Part shown: positions 49,801-61,988 of the stretch, piece after piece
Numbering within the stretch: the first letter of the stretch is position 1
Layout of the letters: each line of letters opens with the position of its first letter
Assembly (NCBI GenBank): GCA_964007475.1
Contig: OZ023273.1
Location: forward strand, 52,997,257 to 53,061,256
Length of the DNA: 64,000 nucleotides
Direction: 5' to 3'
DNA from: Hybos culiciformis
Taxonomy: Eukaryota; Arthropoda; Insecta; Diptera; Hybotidae
Made by a program: the position numbers and the translations under genes
Notes under the pieces: model-generated
Database searches by the model: none
Seen by the model: the letters and a program-made list of their open reading frames with translations, nothing else
What the model was told of the DNA's origin: nothing

Positions 49801-52220
49801 TTCTACAAAAAAGTATTTAACTATTTATTTTCACAATATGTTGAATTTTGAAATAGCATTGATTAATTTTTATTTTTCTTTTTTGCTGATAAAAATACTG
49901 TAGACACTTTTTTTGAATTTTTTTTGGTTTTATAGATAACAACGAATAATAACATATAATTATGTGATTAGAATTATTTTGTTTAATATAGTTAATATAT
50001 ACATAATAAAAAAACTTAAAATTTTAGAAATTTGAGAAATTTATATATTCAATCCAGTGTTTTAAAAATTTTTTATATTTTTTTGGTTATAAAATATTTT
50101 TCATATTCATACGCCCCTTTAATTTTTTATAGTAAGTTATAAAACTATTGTTACATAATCTCATCATCACAGGTATTTAAATTTGAAATATTACGTAAAC
50201 TGCTCAAAAATTTTATTAAATATTAAAATAAATCTTTTGACTATATCTTTAATGTAATTTAATTAAATATTTTCTATTGCTCAAAGATTTTCTAGTTTGT
50301 TTATATTTTTTAAATCAACACTAATTAAATTTAATGTTTAATACATCTTCTTAATTTAATATATAACTTATACATAAATTTGAAAGATACAAATTAAAAT
50401 CAATTATCGGTCATTTAAGTTTATATATTTACAGGAAGTGGTAATTCTTGTTTAGTACCTAGTTTTAAATTTTTTGCAAATTAAATTAATCGTATGAATA
50501 AAACTTAAATTATTTCGCACGATGGAATTAACAATATAGAAATAATTTATCATCTTCTACCAAAAGAAAGTAAAATAATAAAGTAATTTATGATATATTT
50601 GTTTGAAACATGTGCATATGTACAATATACATATGTATCTTATCTAGTATACAATACATAATATTGCTATCTAAAAAAAATTAAATAGAACATTATAGTA
50701 TGTATATATAGTTAATATATGTATGTGGAACATAGAAATGACCTAATATTATATTTTAAGATAAATTAAAAATTCATATTATTGTATCTGTGCGCTCAAC
50801 CGTGCCGAGGTCATCATTACTAGAATAGTTTATGTTTTTGTAAATTAAGTTTTATTCCTTCATTCAATTTTCTAAGAAATATTTTTCTTTTTGTGAAAAA
50901 ACAAAAAATATATATATTATGTATAGGGAAAATTGGTGAAAATTTCATACATGAGAATGGTGTACTTCAAAACATAAAGAAAATAAACAATGACGCAATC
51001 CGGTGAATAATATTAAACTCCACAAAAAAAAAAAATGTTTTATTAATATTTTGTAGATATAATAATTATTACAAAAATTCAAAATATTATTGTTACTTTT
51101 TTTTATTTTTGCTTAAAATAAATTATAATATATATAGGCACTAATAGAGTATTATAATATTCCAAAAATAAAATAAATTGTAAAAAATTTGGGAGTGGTA
51201 GGTAAGAAGAATAATATTTTTTCATTTTTATTCTCTACACTTTTCTTAATTATGCGATTAAGTTAAGAAAGAGCTTTTTTTTTATTAGTTTTTTGCTATG
51301 AAGTTATGAAATTAGAATATATTATTTAATTTTTTTTATTATATGTGTATTTAGTATACGCATAGAAATAATACAAATGTAAACGAGGGTTAATGACATC
51401 AGACTATAATAAAAAACATACCTAACTCATACCTATAATGTAACTCTCAAACTAGCATACAGTCCTTAAGGATTGAATTGAATTACTGAAAAAAATTGTA
51501 TGTTACAGAAACGCAAAAATTATAAAATAAATTAATTAATAAAAGTTAAAGAAAAGTTAATGATTAAATTAAAAAAAACCAGAAGCTACATTTTTTCATA
51601 TTTTAAAATAACTTAAAATAATTTTAATTTTTGTTTTGAAAATGATATAAATTGGAAATTATTTTCTCCTAATATTATTAATTAGTGGAACCACATACTC
51701 TCTCTATAGATACTATTAAAAGGCAACAGAACAGAAAGTTAGAAAAAAGAAATGACTGGTCATAGGAAACTCTTTTTTTTCAGTGTCAATCTCAAACCAT
51801 TATAAAATGGTTATATTGCTTTCGTAGTTTTTATTTATAACTACTAATTGATAAGAAATTTTGTTTCGTGTCTTTTGGAGACTGTAAGCTTGTAAAATTA
51901 AATACCTTTAATATATTATATTTCGCGTGACATTTGTGCGTGTTACAACAAATTTACGAATGTTTCTCAATTTAACTTAAAAAAAAAAAATTAACGTATA
52001 AAAAGTGAGGTGATTTGAGTTTAACGATAAAAATAGATTTGTTAAAAACATAAATCGAACCATTCTAATATTTAGCATTATAGTTTAACAATGTTTTCAA
52101 TTGCAAAAATAAAAAAAAATTATTAACTAAATTAAATCAATTGTTAAGGTAGAGACGGAATAGTAATTTCATATTTTTATCAAGTAAATCAAATAAAAAG
52201 TATTCCAAATCGTTTTTAGT
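46871..52220. other. 5.3 kb AT-rich noncoding DNA
   Basis: No exon was recognised. At about 47535-47738 a run ends in GTTTAAG|GTAATC, which could be a noncoding first exon with its donor, but nothing else supports it. Long A and T homopolymers are dense between 47500 and 48100. Confidence 0.35.
48317..48358. repeat. 14 bp tandem repeat, three perfect copies
   Basis: ATAGGTTATAATGG is repeated three times without change (48317-48330, 48331-48344, 48345-48358). Confidence 0.95.
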
Positions 52221-52224
52221 TTAA

Positions 52225-53003
52225 CCCTTCAATGCATGACCTCACCGATTTACATAATTTTTTTTTCAGAGTGTATTTTTGCTTCCTAAACAACGTTTGT
52301 TCAGGGAAAATTTTTAATTTTCTTTCCGCATTCCGGAAAATCGAGTTTTTCATGAATATCATTTATGATCTCCCATGCATTCAATATAAGAAAAAATAAG
52401 GAAAAATAAGGAAAAATAAGGAAAACACAAGGAAAAAAGGGTGTACAGGTGACTCTTGATTAACACGGTAGTTTGGTTCCATAAATACTCCGTGTTAATT
52501 AAAATCGTGTTAATCGAGACTAACAATCAATACAAGTAATGGGGTTTGGTTCCAAAAAAATTTTATTTATTTTTTTGATAGTTTTTATTTGTATGGGCAA
52601 AAATTATGATCTGTATGAAAATGGTTACATACAGTTCATGTTATATCATATTTGATGTGTATAGAAATAAAGTTTAAAATAATTTATAAATTATTTCGAA
52701 TTTTCTTTCCTTCATTTATAAAAAAAATCACTTACCTGATTATTTCACCAAAAAACTATTTATTTATAAGTGAAACAAATTAAACGATTTTTTAAAAATG
52801 TTGACCGATCAAACTTTGTTTTTTTTTTGTGTAAAATTTGTAAGCAAAAACAAAATCAAATTTAAAAAAGTTATGAATAATAACATAGTAGACGAGTTCC
52901 AGTAACGAATAACACGAATTGCATTTTAATTTTTTTGTCTGGATTTTAAGAAAATGCCTTACATAAAAAAGGCATCACTTATGATCCCGTATGCATTGAA
53001 GGG
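52225..53003. mobile_element. 779 bp piggyBac-type MITE
   Basis: The element is bounded by perfect TTAA on both sides (52221-52224 and 53004-53007). Its termini are CCCTTCAATGCAT and ATGCATTGAAGGG (13 bp, perfect inverted repeats). The inner continuation (GACCTCA / ATGATCCC) is related but diverged, and another ATGATCTCCCATGCATT lies at about 52365-52381. A GGAAAAATAA decamer is tandemly repeated near 52390-52425. There is no transposase ORF. It is distinct from the element at 26597-27540. Confidence 0.85.
52446..52560. mobile_element. pogo/Tigger-like terminus inside the piggyBac MITE
   Basis: TA followed by CAGGTGACTCTTGATTAAC, then repeated CGTGTTAAT blocks (GTGTTAATTAAAATCGTGTTAATCGAG), resembles the ends of pogo/Tigger elements (CAG-TNGACTC-TTGATTAA). 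The matching right terminus was not found, so this is a truncated insertion or a captured end. Confidence 0.5.
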
Positions 53004-53007
53004 TTAA

Positions 53008-56000
53008 ATAATTTTTTTTTGATAAAAACAAAATTATTTGGATTACTCACTTTAAAAGCTTAACGAAATTGTGTGTTTTAATTTAATTGCAAATAATTTT
53101 TAAATGCTCACTGAAAAAAATTTCCATAACTTAATTATGGAAAAAAATAAAAATGATATTAATATTGTTCTTTCTGTTTAAAAAAAAAAAAAAAGTGCAC
53201 ATTTTTCATCTATAGTACTATGACTATTCTGAACGGATTCTAATTCAAATATGAAAAGAAATGAATAACTTCGAATTAGAACCTTTTTGTTATTAAAGAT
53301 CCTTCAAAAATTCATTTATCGTAAAAGTATATTATCTTCAGCTTTAAAATAGTCATTAAATTTTTATTATTACTCAAAGTTCAAAAATTCTTATATTTTG
53401 CCGGTAACAATCAATCGACCTAATTATAAAATTCAATCAAAACGAGTTTAATTCAATCAGATCTCTTGTAGAAAATTTGAATTGTGAGTTTAAGAACTAA
53501 TAAAAAACATCAAACAGAAATTGTGTTAAATAATTAAAAATTGATTATAAAATTTTTTAGAATAATATATTTGAAAATTTAATTTTTGTTTGTATAGTTG
53601 CATGTTAAAATTAAATAATTACAAATAATTATTGAAGCGATTGTGTTATGCTTTATGCATATGGTATTAACTACAAATTAATGTTTCTACCTGAAACAGT
53701 AAAAGTAAAAGTAGTAAAAATTCGTGCATAATATTTTTGTATTTGTAGTTTTATATCTTTTAATAGATATTTCTTGTTTCACTGTTTTTCTTATAATTTT
53801 GAAATAAATAAATAGTTTTCTCTAATATTATTAGAACTTTATATTTAAAATTAATAAAACAATATTTTATTAAAGGAATTGTGCCAACATTTTTTTTGGA
53901 ATAAATCATTAACTTCATAAAATGTTAGGTTTTTGTTGAATTCAAATAGAAATGAATCTCTTCATTTTAATAACTGAAGTTTGACTTTCCAGAAAACAGG
54001 ATTAAAATTAATACAGTTATTTCAATATATAGCGTTCATTAATTCAATAAAACATCACTATATATAACTAGAACTAGAGTAAAGTAAAGTCTATTATAAT
54101 AATGCCTTATGGAATTGATTGAATTTAACTAGATTTTTTAGCTGTACTACCTAGAAAAAAAGAACTATTACAATAGCGTGGAATTTTCAATTTCAATCAA
54201 AGCTGAATTTTCGCGTCCTTTCTGATTTACTTACTAATCAAATTAATATTTAAAAAAAAGAAATTTGAAAACTTTGAATTACAACTTATGTTTGTCAATT
54301 CTGAAATTATTAAGAGCTCTCCACTTGAAATTCTGTTTTCTATTTCTGTTTTCTATTTTTGCAGTTTTTTTTTGTTTTGTTTTACAGAAAATAAACGGCC
54401 GTGAAAAATGCGACAAAAATTGTACGAAAAATACCTCTACCAGAAAATCACAAAACTATATTTGAATTTGATTTCTGTGCAGAAACTGTAATTTATCAAA
54501 AAAATTAAAAAATTCTTAGAAATAAATGAAATTAATTAAAAATTGTTTAGGAAATTAAAGAAATTCAAAATTTCACGTCAGCAGCCCTGGAGAGTGGTAT
54601 TTTAGCTTTATTTCTGCGTTTGAGATTTTTTATTATCTTTTTCCTTTACTTCAGAATCCAAGCAAATGTGTTCAAGTTTTTTAAAGGCTCGTTTGGGCCA
54701 AAAAACTCAAAATTTAAAAAATCCGCCTCACCTACCCTGGAGCCAGTTATATACTCTCTAACATATCAAAAAATCACTTCAGTCTAGATTGTAGTAACCC
54801 TACAATCAAAGCCAAACTAAGACCAATTTTTTACAATTTTTCACAATGAGGGCTCTTAAATCTTCATGACTTTCATATTTGGAGTTGGAGCGATAAATTA
54901 ATTTATTTTGTTTGTATTTGATCTGATGCATTTCTATATCACAATATACCTACACAAACCTATAATCATTATTTGTTATGAAATAGGGTTGAGAAGATAA
55001 GTTTTTTTTTTAACAGAATTTTAAAATACATATAATAATTAAATAAGTAAATAATATAAATAGTAATTGTTATTTTTTATTTATTCGGAATAGAAATTAT
55101 AAAACGATTTATTTAATAAGCAAGGTTAAAAAAATATCATCGCAAGATGGATTTTATGCTCAGTGGTGCTAAAAAAAATAATTAAAATTATAAAGTCAAA
55201 TATTATATAATATTAAATGACAATGCGAAACTAATTTTATGAATTTTGTGTTTATTTTGATTGATTTTTTATAATGATATTGGAATTTTTAAATTATAAA
55301 CATTGTCACGGAATTTTTTAAAATATTTTAATCAGTTTATATTTAGTTTTTTGCACCACTAGAGTAATAAAAATATGATGAAAATTTTCATGCAAGGAAT
55401 AGATAGATGTGCATCGGAATATTATATTTTCAATCACGCATTACTAAAAAAAAAAGTTTCAGTATTACTAAAAATACTTTCAAAACTTTGATTATTTGGT
55501 AAAATTTAAAAATTTTCTGTTCTTCATTTCGCAAAATTTTCAACTTTAACTACGTATCAAATGTTTGTAAACAAAACATTTTTTTGCCTGTTTTTTTCCT
55601 CTGTTCTCATTCAGAATTCAGATACAGAAAATTATGTAACAGGTTTTATACAAAAAAAAAAAAAGAAAAAAAAAAGGAAAAAAGAAAACAAGAATATGAA
55701 TTGGAAAACCAGTTTTATACATCTTCTAGATAAAATTATTTTTTATAATTTTACTTTTTCCCCTTTAAACCTATATATACATATATAAAACTATAAAACG
55801 CAATCTACATTTCTACATACATTTATGTTTTTTTTTTAAAATGAACATTAATGCGTGTACAATACATAACTTTATAACTTCAGGCTTTATATAGGAAGAA
55901 ATTTTCTCGTTTTAACAGTGACAGTATGTATGATGTCATTTTTATTATTCAATTATTTTTTTCTGTTTATTTGGAAATCACAATTAAATGAGAGAGAATA

Positions 56001-59000
56001 ATATTATTTTATATTCCTGTTGTTTAAAATTTAAAATGTACACTACATATTATATTTTTTATAATATAAATTGAATAACAACAAATCAATAAACATTATG
56101 GTGGTGGCTTGAAGCCAAAATCGCTGACTATGCGAAAATATTATTATACCGATGTGACAAAATTTTGGCTAACAGAAATATTCGTTATGATAATTCGTCT
56201 TTTAATGAAGATGAACGTTTTCTTTAAATATATAATTGTTATGCATTAATGTAATTATAGTTCTATTCTAATATATATTTATTATAAGGGACTCAAAACA
56301 TATGGTTTAAAAATAAAAAAAAATAAAATTTTCCATAATTTTTTTTTTACACAAATTATTAAAAGAGAATTATATAAAATTGAGAAAATTTAAATTCATT
56401 TAGGTCAGATACTTTGGGTGATCTTTTTCATATGACATAGTTATTTTTATATTAAAATTAAACCTTATACTGTAAAGTAAGTAAAAAATATGATTATATA
56501 ACAATTTTTGTATATATTCTCCATAAGAGCATTGTTACATTGTACATTAAAATTCAAATCGATAGTAAGATAGTACCTAACATATTATAGTTAAATAAAT
56601 AAATATATGTCGGCCACACCGGTATTTCAGTATAATTTTAATTTCTATCAATTTAATATTTAAATATCTATTGATTTAATTGTCAAATGTTGACACAATT
56701 AAGACAAAAAGAAAGCAAGTATTTTATTATAATAAATTATTAAAAAAAAAAATTAATAGTCTGGTCATGATAAATATACGTTATACCTACAGTTGTAATT
56801 GTATTTAAATAATAAATAATGTAAATTGTTGTTACATAAATATAGTTCTTAGAAATGCTTTACATTACTTAAATATATGATTTATGAAAAAAAAAAAAAT
56901 ATTAGAAAAAATTCTTATTGTCGAAAAAGTATAGTGTAGGTCTATGAGAATTCGATGAATGACCTTAGTTAATTTGAAAAGAAACAATAAACATTTTCTT
57001 TTCAGACTATTCAAATATTTAATAAATTTTTCTCATTAGATATGATATGCAATGGTTTTTTTTATATTTGACCATGAAAATGTAATATCGAGTACCTACA
57101 CACACACTGTGAAGAAAAAATTTACATATTCATAATAAAAATTTGTGAATAAAAATATTACAATATTGCAAGATCGATAAAATATTCGTTTGAATGTAAA
57201 GTTTAATGCTCTTTTTTTTTAGAAACTGAAATTTGAAAAGGGTTATAAATATATGCGGGTATTTTAAGGTTTAATTTTTTTTGAACAACGACTATTGGTT
57301 CATAAAAATAAAGGGAATTGTGATTGTAGTTAATAAAAATTTAATTCATAGTTATATTAAAAATTTATTGTTGCACGTTTCAAGAACAACTGTAGTTGAA
57401 CAATTAATTTTTTTTTCATTGGGTTAATTGTAACCATCTTTATATACCAATTAATCCAACCTATATAAATGACTTTAAAATCAATTATTTATTTTGAATT
57501 ATTTGTAATTGATGATAAGAAATTTTATTTTATTGGAAATTCACCAATTTAATATCGAAATATCATTTAAGTACTTGTACATGGAAATAAATTAAAATTA
57601 ATGACAAAATTGTATATTGAGTTGTATAATTTTTCAAACGTTAGGCAAATAATGCAGGTATATTTTTTTTTGTTTACATTATGTACTATCCCTAAATTTC
57701 TGAAGAAAAAAATATTAAAAATTAAGCTTAAATACTTAAAAATAAAATTAAAAGAATTACGTAATGGCATATACTTTTTTATTGTCATATATTTTACTTA
57801 TATCTATTTTTGTTTAATTTCTTGATAATTAATTTACAGCTTATAAAAAAGTTTTATTATTATTATGAGTTGTTTGTTATAGCTCGAAAAAATAACAATG
57901 AATGATATTATAATTATGTGTAGTTAAGTTAGTAATAAAAAACAATTAACTACTATTTGAATATTATTTATTTCTAGAATTTTAAAAGTACAATTATATT
58001 CAAATAAATTTAGTCTTATTTAAGATATAACTATTGTAAAATACAGTCAAAAATCGTTTCCGATTCAACGCTAAATTCAAAAATCTAATCTTGTATCAGT
58101 TAGTAAAATAAAATAAAATTTTCATCCATAAGTACTCTTTTATTTTGTTTAAAATTTTGTAATGAGCAGTAAATTTTGACGCAAAAGGTAAATTCGAAAC
58201 GAAGATTTTTATTTTTGTAATAAATAAACCCGGATAGTATAATGAAAATTAAATTTGAAAATCATCGCGGTTAACAGAGTTTTTCCGATAATTGGAACTC
58301 GGCTAAGCGAGTTTTGGCAGGAGTACAATTAAATAAACATAATATGAATAAAAAAATAATATTGTAAACAAAAAAATAACGAGGATATTTTCTCGATATA
58401 TTGAGAGGGACATAATATTCTTAACTTATACATATATATTTTTTATATTCGATCAATTACTATTTAGAATATTATATTAAAAATAAGAAAATGTTAAGTT
58501 GCTTTACATATATTCATAACTACTGGATGTTTTAAGCTGCGATAGATAATAGTCAACCGGTGAAGTAGTTTGTAGATAAAAAATTGAAGAATATATATTA
58601 AAAAAATTTTGATTGAAAAAATTTATTGCTGCCCAAAAAATATTTTCTAATATTATAATAGTTGCTTATAAAAAATTAATTAAGGTAGTACATTTTTTTT
58701 TTCATTTTTTTTAAATAATACATAATAATTTCCTTATTGGTTTGCTTACATTTAAATTATTATTTTGATCGTAATTCTCAATATTCCCATAATAAATAAT
58801 TCCAGCACTTAAATATTATCCACAATATTTTTTTAATTTTTTATAAGTTAGTTTCCAATACATTATTATTATAAAATTCAAGGGCATTTTTTTTACTTCT
58901 AATTTCAAACCTAAAAAAGAAGATAAATTTTATTTATGATATAAATGTAGTTGTAGATATACCTAAACGCTACAGACGGCAGATAATTGTTTGCTTATAT

Positions 59001-59129
59001 ATTAAGAAATAAATATTCTTATGTTTGTTCTATTTAAAAACGTTGTGTGATTTTTTTAAATTTTACAATTAAGTATAATTAAGGTCTGTTATTATGTTTA
59101 TTAACAATTCGATTTTTCTCTCTTTTCAG
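53008..59129. other. 6 kb noncoding DNA upstream of the desaturase exon
   Basis: AT-rich sequence with no recognised coding exon. A GC-richer, unidentified patch spans about 54570-54880. The splice acceptor at 59128-59129 shows that at least one noncoding 5' exon of the desaturase must lie upstream, here or further left, but I could not place it. Confidence 0.4.
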
Positions 59130-59265
59130 GCAAATAAAATGTTAAACAATTCTGCACAGTGAAGATACATATTACGGTTTTAATTTTTTTGCTTTCTTTC
59201 TTTCATTCATAATTTAATTTATTTAAAACATTCGCGCCAAATAGTTAAAAAAAATATATAAAGTG
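59130..59265 (+). other. desaturase 5' UTR part of the exon
   Basis: A pyrimidine-rich tract ending TCTCTCTTTTCAG (59117-59129) is a strong splice acceptor, so the exon probably begins at 59130. The 136 nt leader holds a seven-codon upstream ORF (59139-59162). Confidence 0.6.
59139..59162 (+). promoter_or_regulatory. seven-codon upstream ORF in the desaturase leader
   Basis: An ATG at 59139 opens a short frame MLNNSAQ that stops at TGA (59160-59162), 103 nt before the main start. Its ATG is preceded by AAATAAA, which gives an A at -3. If the leader is transcribed as inferred, it could lower or condition translation of the desaturase. The effect is inference; the reading frame is directly visible. 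Confidence 0.5.
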
Positions 59266-59770
59266 ATGCCACCTGCTACAACTGAAATACTATTAAATAA
59301 TGCAAATTCTACTGTTGCTTTGAATAAACAAAAAGGGGAAATTTGTTTAGAAAATTCAGATACGACAAAAAAAATGAATAAATCGCAAACGACAGTATCT
59401 GATTCAGTGACAGTAAATGAAAGCAACAATGCTACAAATGATGAGAATTTACTGACGCATAGAAAGACTGCAACAGTAAATTCCGCAGGTGGTTTTGAAA
59501 CTAATAATTTAGTGAACGGCAGTAACAGTATTGTAAATAATAGCAATAATAATAATTGTAATAATTGCGAGCCAGATAACGAGCCAGATAACGAGCCAGA
59601 TTATTTAATTGCTGAAGAACTTCATACCACCAATGATGATTTAAAAGAAGCATCCGAATTTAAGCCACAGTTAAGATGGCCAGATTTTATAGTACAAGTG
59701 TCCTTACACATTGGATGTGCTTATGGATTATATTTATTAAGTTTTCTTAAATTACAATCATTAGCATGGT
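59266..59770 (+). CDS. acyl-CoA Delta9-type desaturase, 5' coding exon
   Basis: The start is the ATG at 59266 (MPPATTEILL); MPP is the usual opening of insect desaturases. The exon has 168 codons plus one base and ends at TGGT|GTAAGT. The first ~130 residues are polar and low-complexity, with Asn-rich runs and a three-fold EPDN-type repeat (encoded by GAGCCAGATAAC units at 59570-59600). They are followed by QLRWPDFIVQVSLHIGCAYG and LYLLSFLKLQSLAW. This matches the segment where insect Delta9 desaturases enter the first membrane span (pattern L-x-W-x-x-I...LH-x-x-x-x-YG-x-YL...KW). These enzymes are ER membrane di-iron proteins that introduce a double bond into fatty acyl-CoA. The three His-box motifs would be in later exons, none of which is in the window. 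The N-terminus is about twice as long as in fly desat1-like proteins. Confidence is good for family, low for substrate. Confidence 0.8.
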
Positions 59771-61718
59771 GTAAGTTAAATTTTTATTCTAATATTCAGG
59801 ATTAAGTTTAAACATATTTTCTAATACCTAGGTAATTTAATTTCTTCAAAACGAATATTTATCGAATATAAATTTATTAATAAGCCCTAATTTCTTATAT
59901 AATACATTATTATTATTTAAACAATAATTATTAATTAAACAATAATTATTAATTCGAGAATAATGAGTGAACATTTTTTTTTCGTATTATCGGCATGTGA
60001 TAAATTTGAACCTTAAAAAATCGATTAAAATTATAATAGTGTGTAACATGTGTACATATATTTTGAATTGATGTGAATTATGTGTACACAGATAATAAAC
60101 TATAATATCGTATTATCAAATTTATTTTGAGAAATTTTTTTTTTGCCGTATACATAATTTAGTCAGAGTATGATATAGATTTTTTGCTTTATTAAATATT
60201 TTGTTTTCTGTACAAAGTCCGAGCTTCATGAAAATATACATATATAATATAAATTAAAAGAAGTATAGTTTTATATTATAACTCAAATGTGAACGTGAAT
60301 TCAATAAATTTTATCGATTGATTAAAATTTATATTAATTGGTTGTTTATTTAAGAATAAAATTAATATATTTCCTGCGGTTGGAAATTCACATATTTAAT
60401 CATGTACTTTTTGTATTTTTTGATATTTTAAAATAGTCTTAAATAAATTATTACTAATAAACTTTAGCTATTAAGATAATAATTCTTTGCATTGAGAAAT
60501 TGCTTTAACAATATGATTCTCTAAGATTTTAGTAAACTTTTTATGAATTCAAAATGCATCCAGGATTCAGTATTATAAATACACAATGGTTTATTATGTT
60601 TGTTGACTTCTATATTATTATGAAACTTAAAAATTATTTAATCGTTAATTTTTAAGTGTAGGCATCTAATATTCTAAACAAAAAATTACTCTTTCTTGAA
60701 TACTGTTTCTACATACATTTTGTAAGTGAATATTACATTGAGATATCACTAGAAGAGTGCTGACACGTGCTGGAAAAATTATACATTTAATTTAGATATT
60801 ATTAAACACAACAAAAAAAGAAATGGTTTTAAAATAGAGCTGAATAAAAAATTTATTGTAATTTGTTTTGTTGATAAACTATGATCAATAATAATACAGA
60901 CTATTGATGAACAATCACATTTGAGAAATAATAATGAATTGAATGAAATTTATAAAAATAAACAAATGATGTGTATAGAAAACTACTAAGTATATAGTTT
61001 ATAGACAAATCAATTTTTATTTCCAATTAAAGATAAATATTAGAATGTTTGGTTTGCACACATTTCTTTTTTGTTGAGAAGTTAGGTTAATTGTGAATTT
61101 ATGCTGTCTGATAAATACAGTTTAATATAAGATTGTTCAGTTAATATTGATATTGAAGTTACAATTTGAAGAAAAGAAGAAAAAAAATATTTATTTAAGA
61201 TAAAAACAAAGTTTAATCTGCCAATTAATTTGATTATACTTTAAAATATACTTTGCCATTCAATATTGGACTGTATATATAATTGAAAGTATCTTAGATC
61301 GATCTAAGATACAATATGAAAGTATCTTAGATCGGTATATTTGTTCAGCTCAAGTTGATTCATAAATACAAAAACTCAGGTTTTTGAAATCATGTAAAAA
61401 TTTGTAAACGATTTTCGGATTGAATTCCAATTTTTATTTCATTAGATTAATTCCAAGTAAATAACCTGTTTGTCTAGAAAGCAAGGCTGCTAGTTTTGAT
61501 GAAACAAAGCTCATGTAACAGAAACACTTTTCTTAATAAAAAAGATTTATTTTTTGCTAAAAAATACTAAAATAGTCATATTTCATACAAAACAAAATTA
61601 TTTCTAGTTATAATTTAATTAAAATTAAAATTAATTTCTCAAAGCATTTATCTATATAATATATATAACTTATGTAATTGCTTATAATAACAGGCTGAGT
61701 GAGCCACCTTGTTTTCAT
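59771..61718 (+). other. desaturase intron / 3' flank of carboxypeptidase
   Basis: This intron starts at the GTAAGT donor. No further desaturase exon (His boxes such as HRLWAHR) was seen in any frame. It contains a perfect 24 bp palindrome at 61289-61312. Otherwise it is AT-rich and featureless. Confidence 0.5.
61289..61312. repeat. 24 bp perfect palindrome with adjacent direct half-copy
   Basis: GTATCTTAGATC is followed immediately by its reverse complement GATCTAAGATAC. The left half with its GAAA prefix (GAAAGTATCTTAGATCG) is repeated about 33 bp downstream (about 61318-61334). Confidence 0.95.
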
Positions 61719-61988
61719 TTAATGCCATAGTCGTTCTTCATTACGAAAATTATCAGCTGATATTGCAGATGCTATTGTATCTGATATTGCCAAAGCTTCT
61801 TCGCCAGCAGAAGCAATGTTACTTTCTGGTAGCAAAAATCCATAAACTCCAGTATCTTGTAATTCAATTGTGTAGGAATATTTTGTACCAATAACTTGTC
61901 TACACCAGTCATCCGAAGCACCACTTATTAATCCTAAAATATTTGATTGACTAACTCGATATAATGTGCCAGTAAGACTTTTAATTTT
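61719..61988 (-). CDS. carboxypeptidase exon 4 (catalytic Glu, C-terminus)
   Basis: The acceptor is TTTTGTTTTAG|AAA. The frame encodes KIKSLTGTLYRVSQSNILG, GASDDW and YTIELQDTGVYGFLLPESN and stops at TAA (61721-61719) after NFRNEERLWH. At 270 nt it keeps the frame exactly. This exon shows the Gly in place of Tyr248 and an extra Cys (DDWC, C335). Confidence 0.9.
   Translation of the reverse strand, partial: KIKSLTGTLYRVSQSNILGLISGASDDWCRQVIGTKYSYTIELQDTGVYGFLLPESNIASAGEEALAISDTIASAISADNFRNEERLWH

Noticed and set aside
59223..59546. 107-codon minus-strand ORF opposite the desaturase exon
   Set aside because: It is the antisense shadow of the real plus-strand desaturase frame and has no family match.
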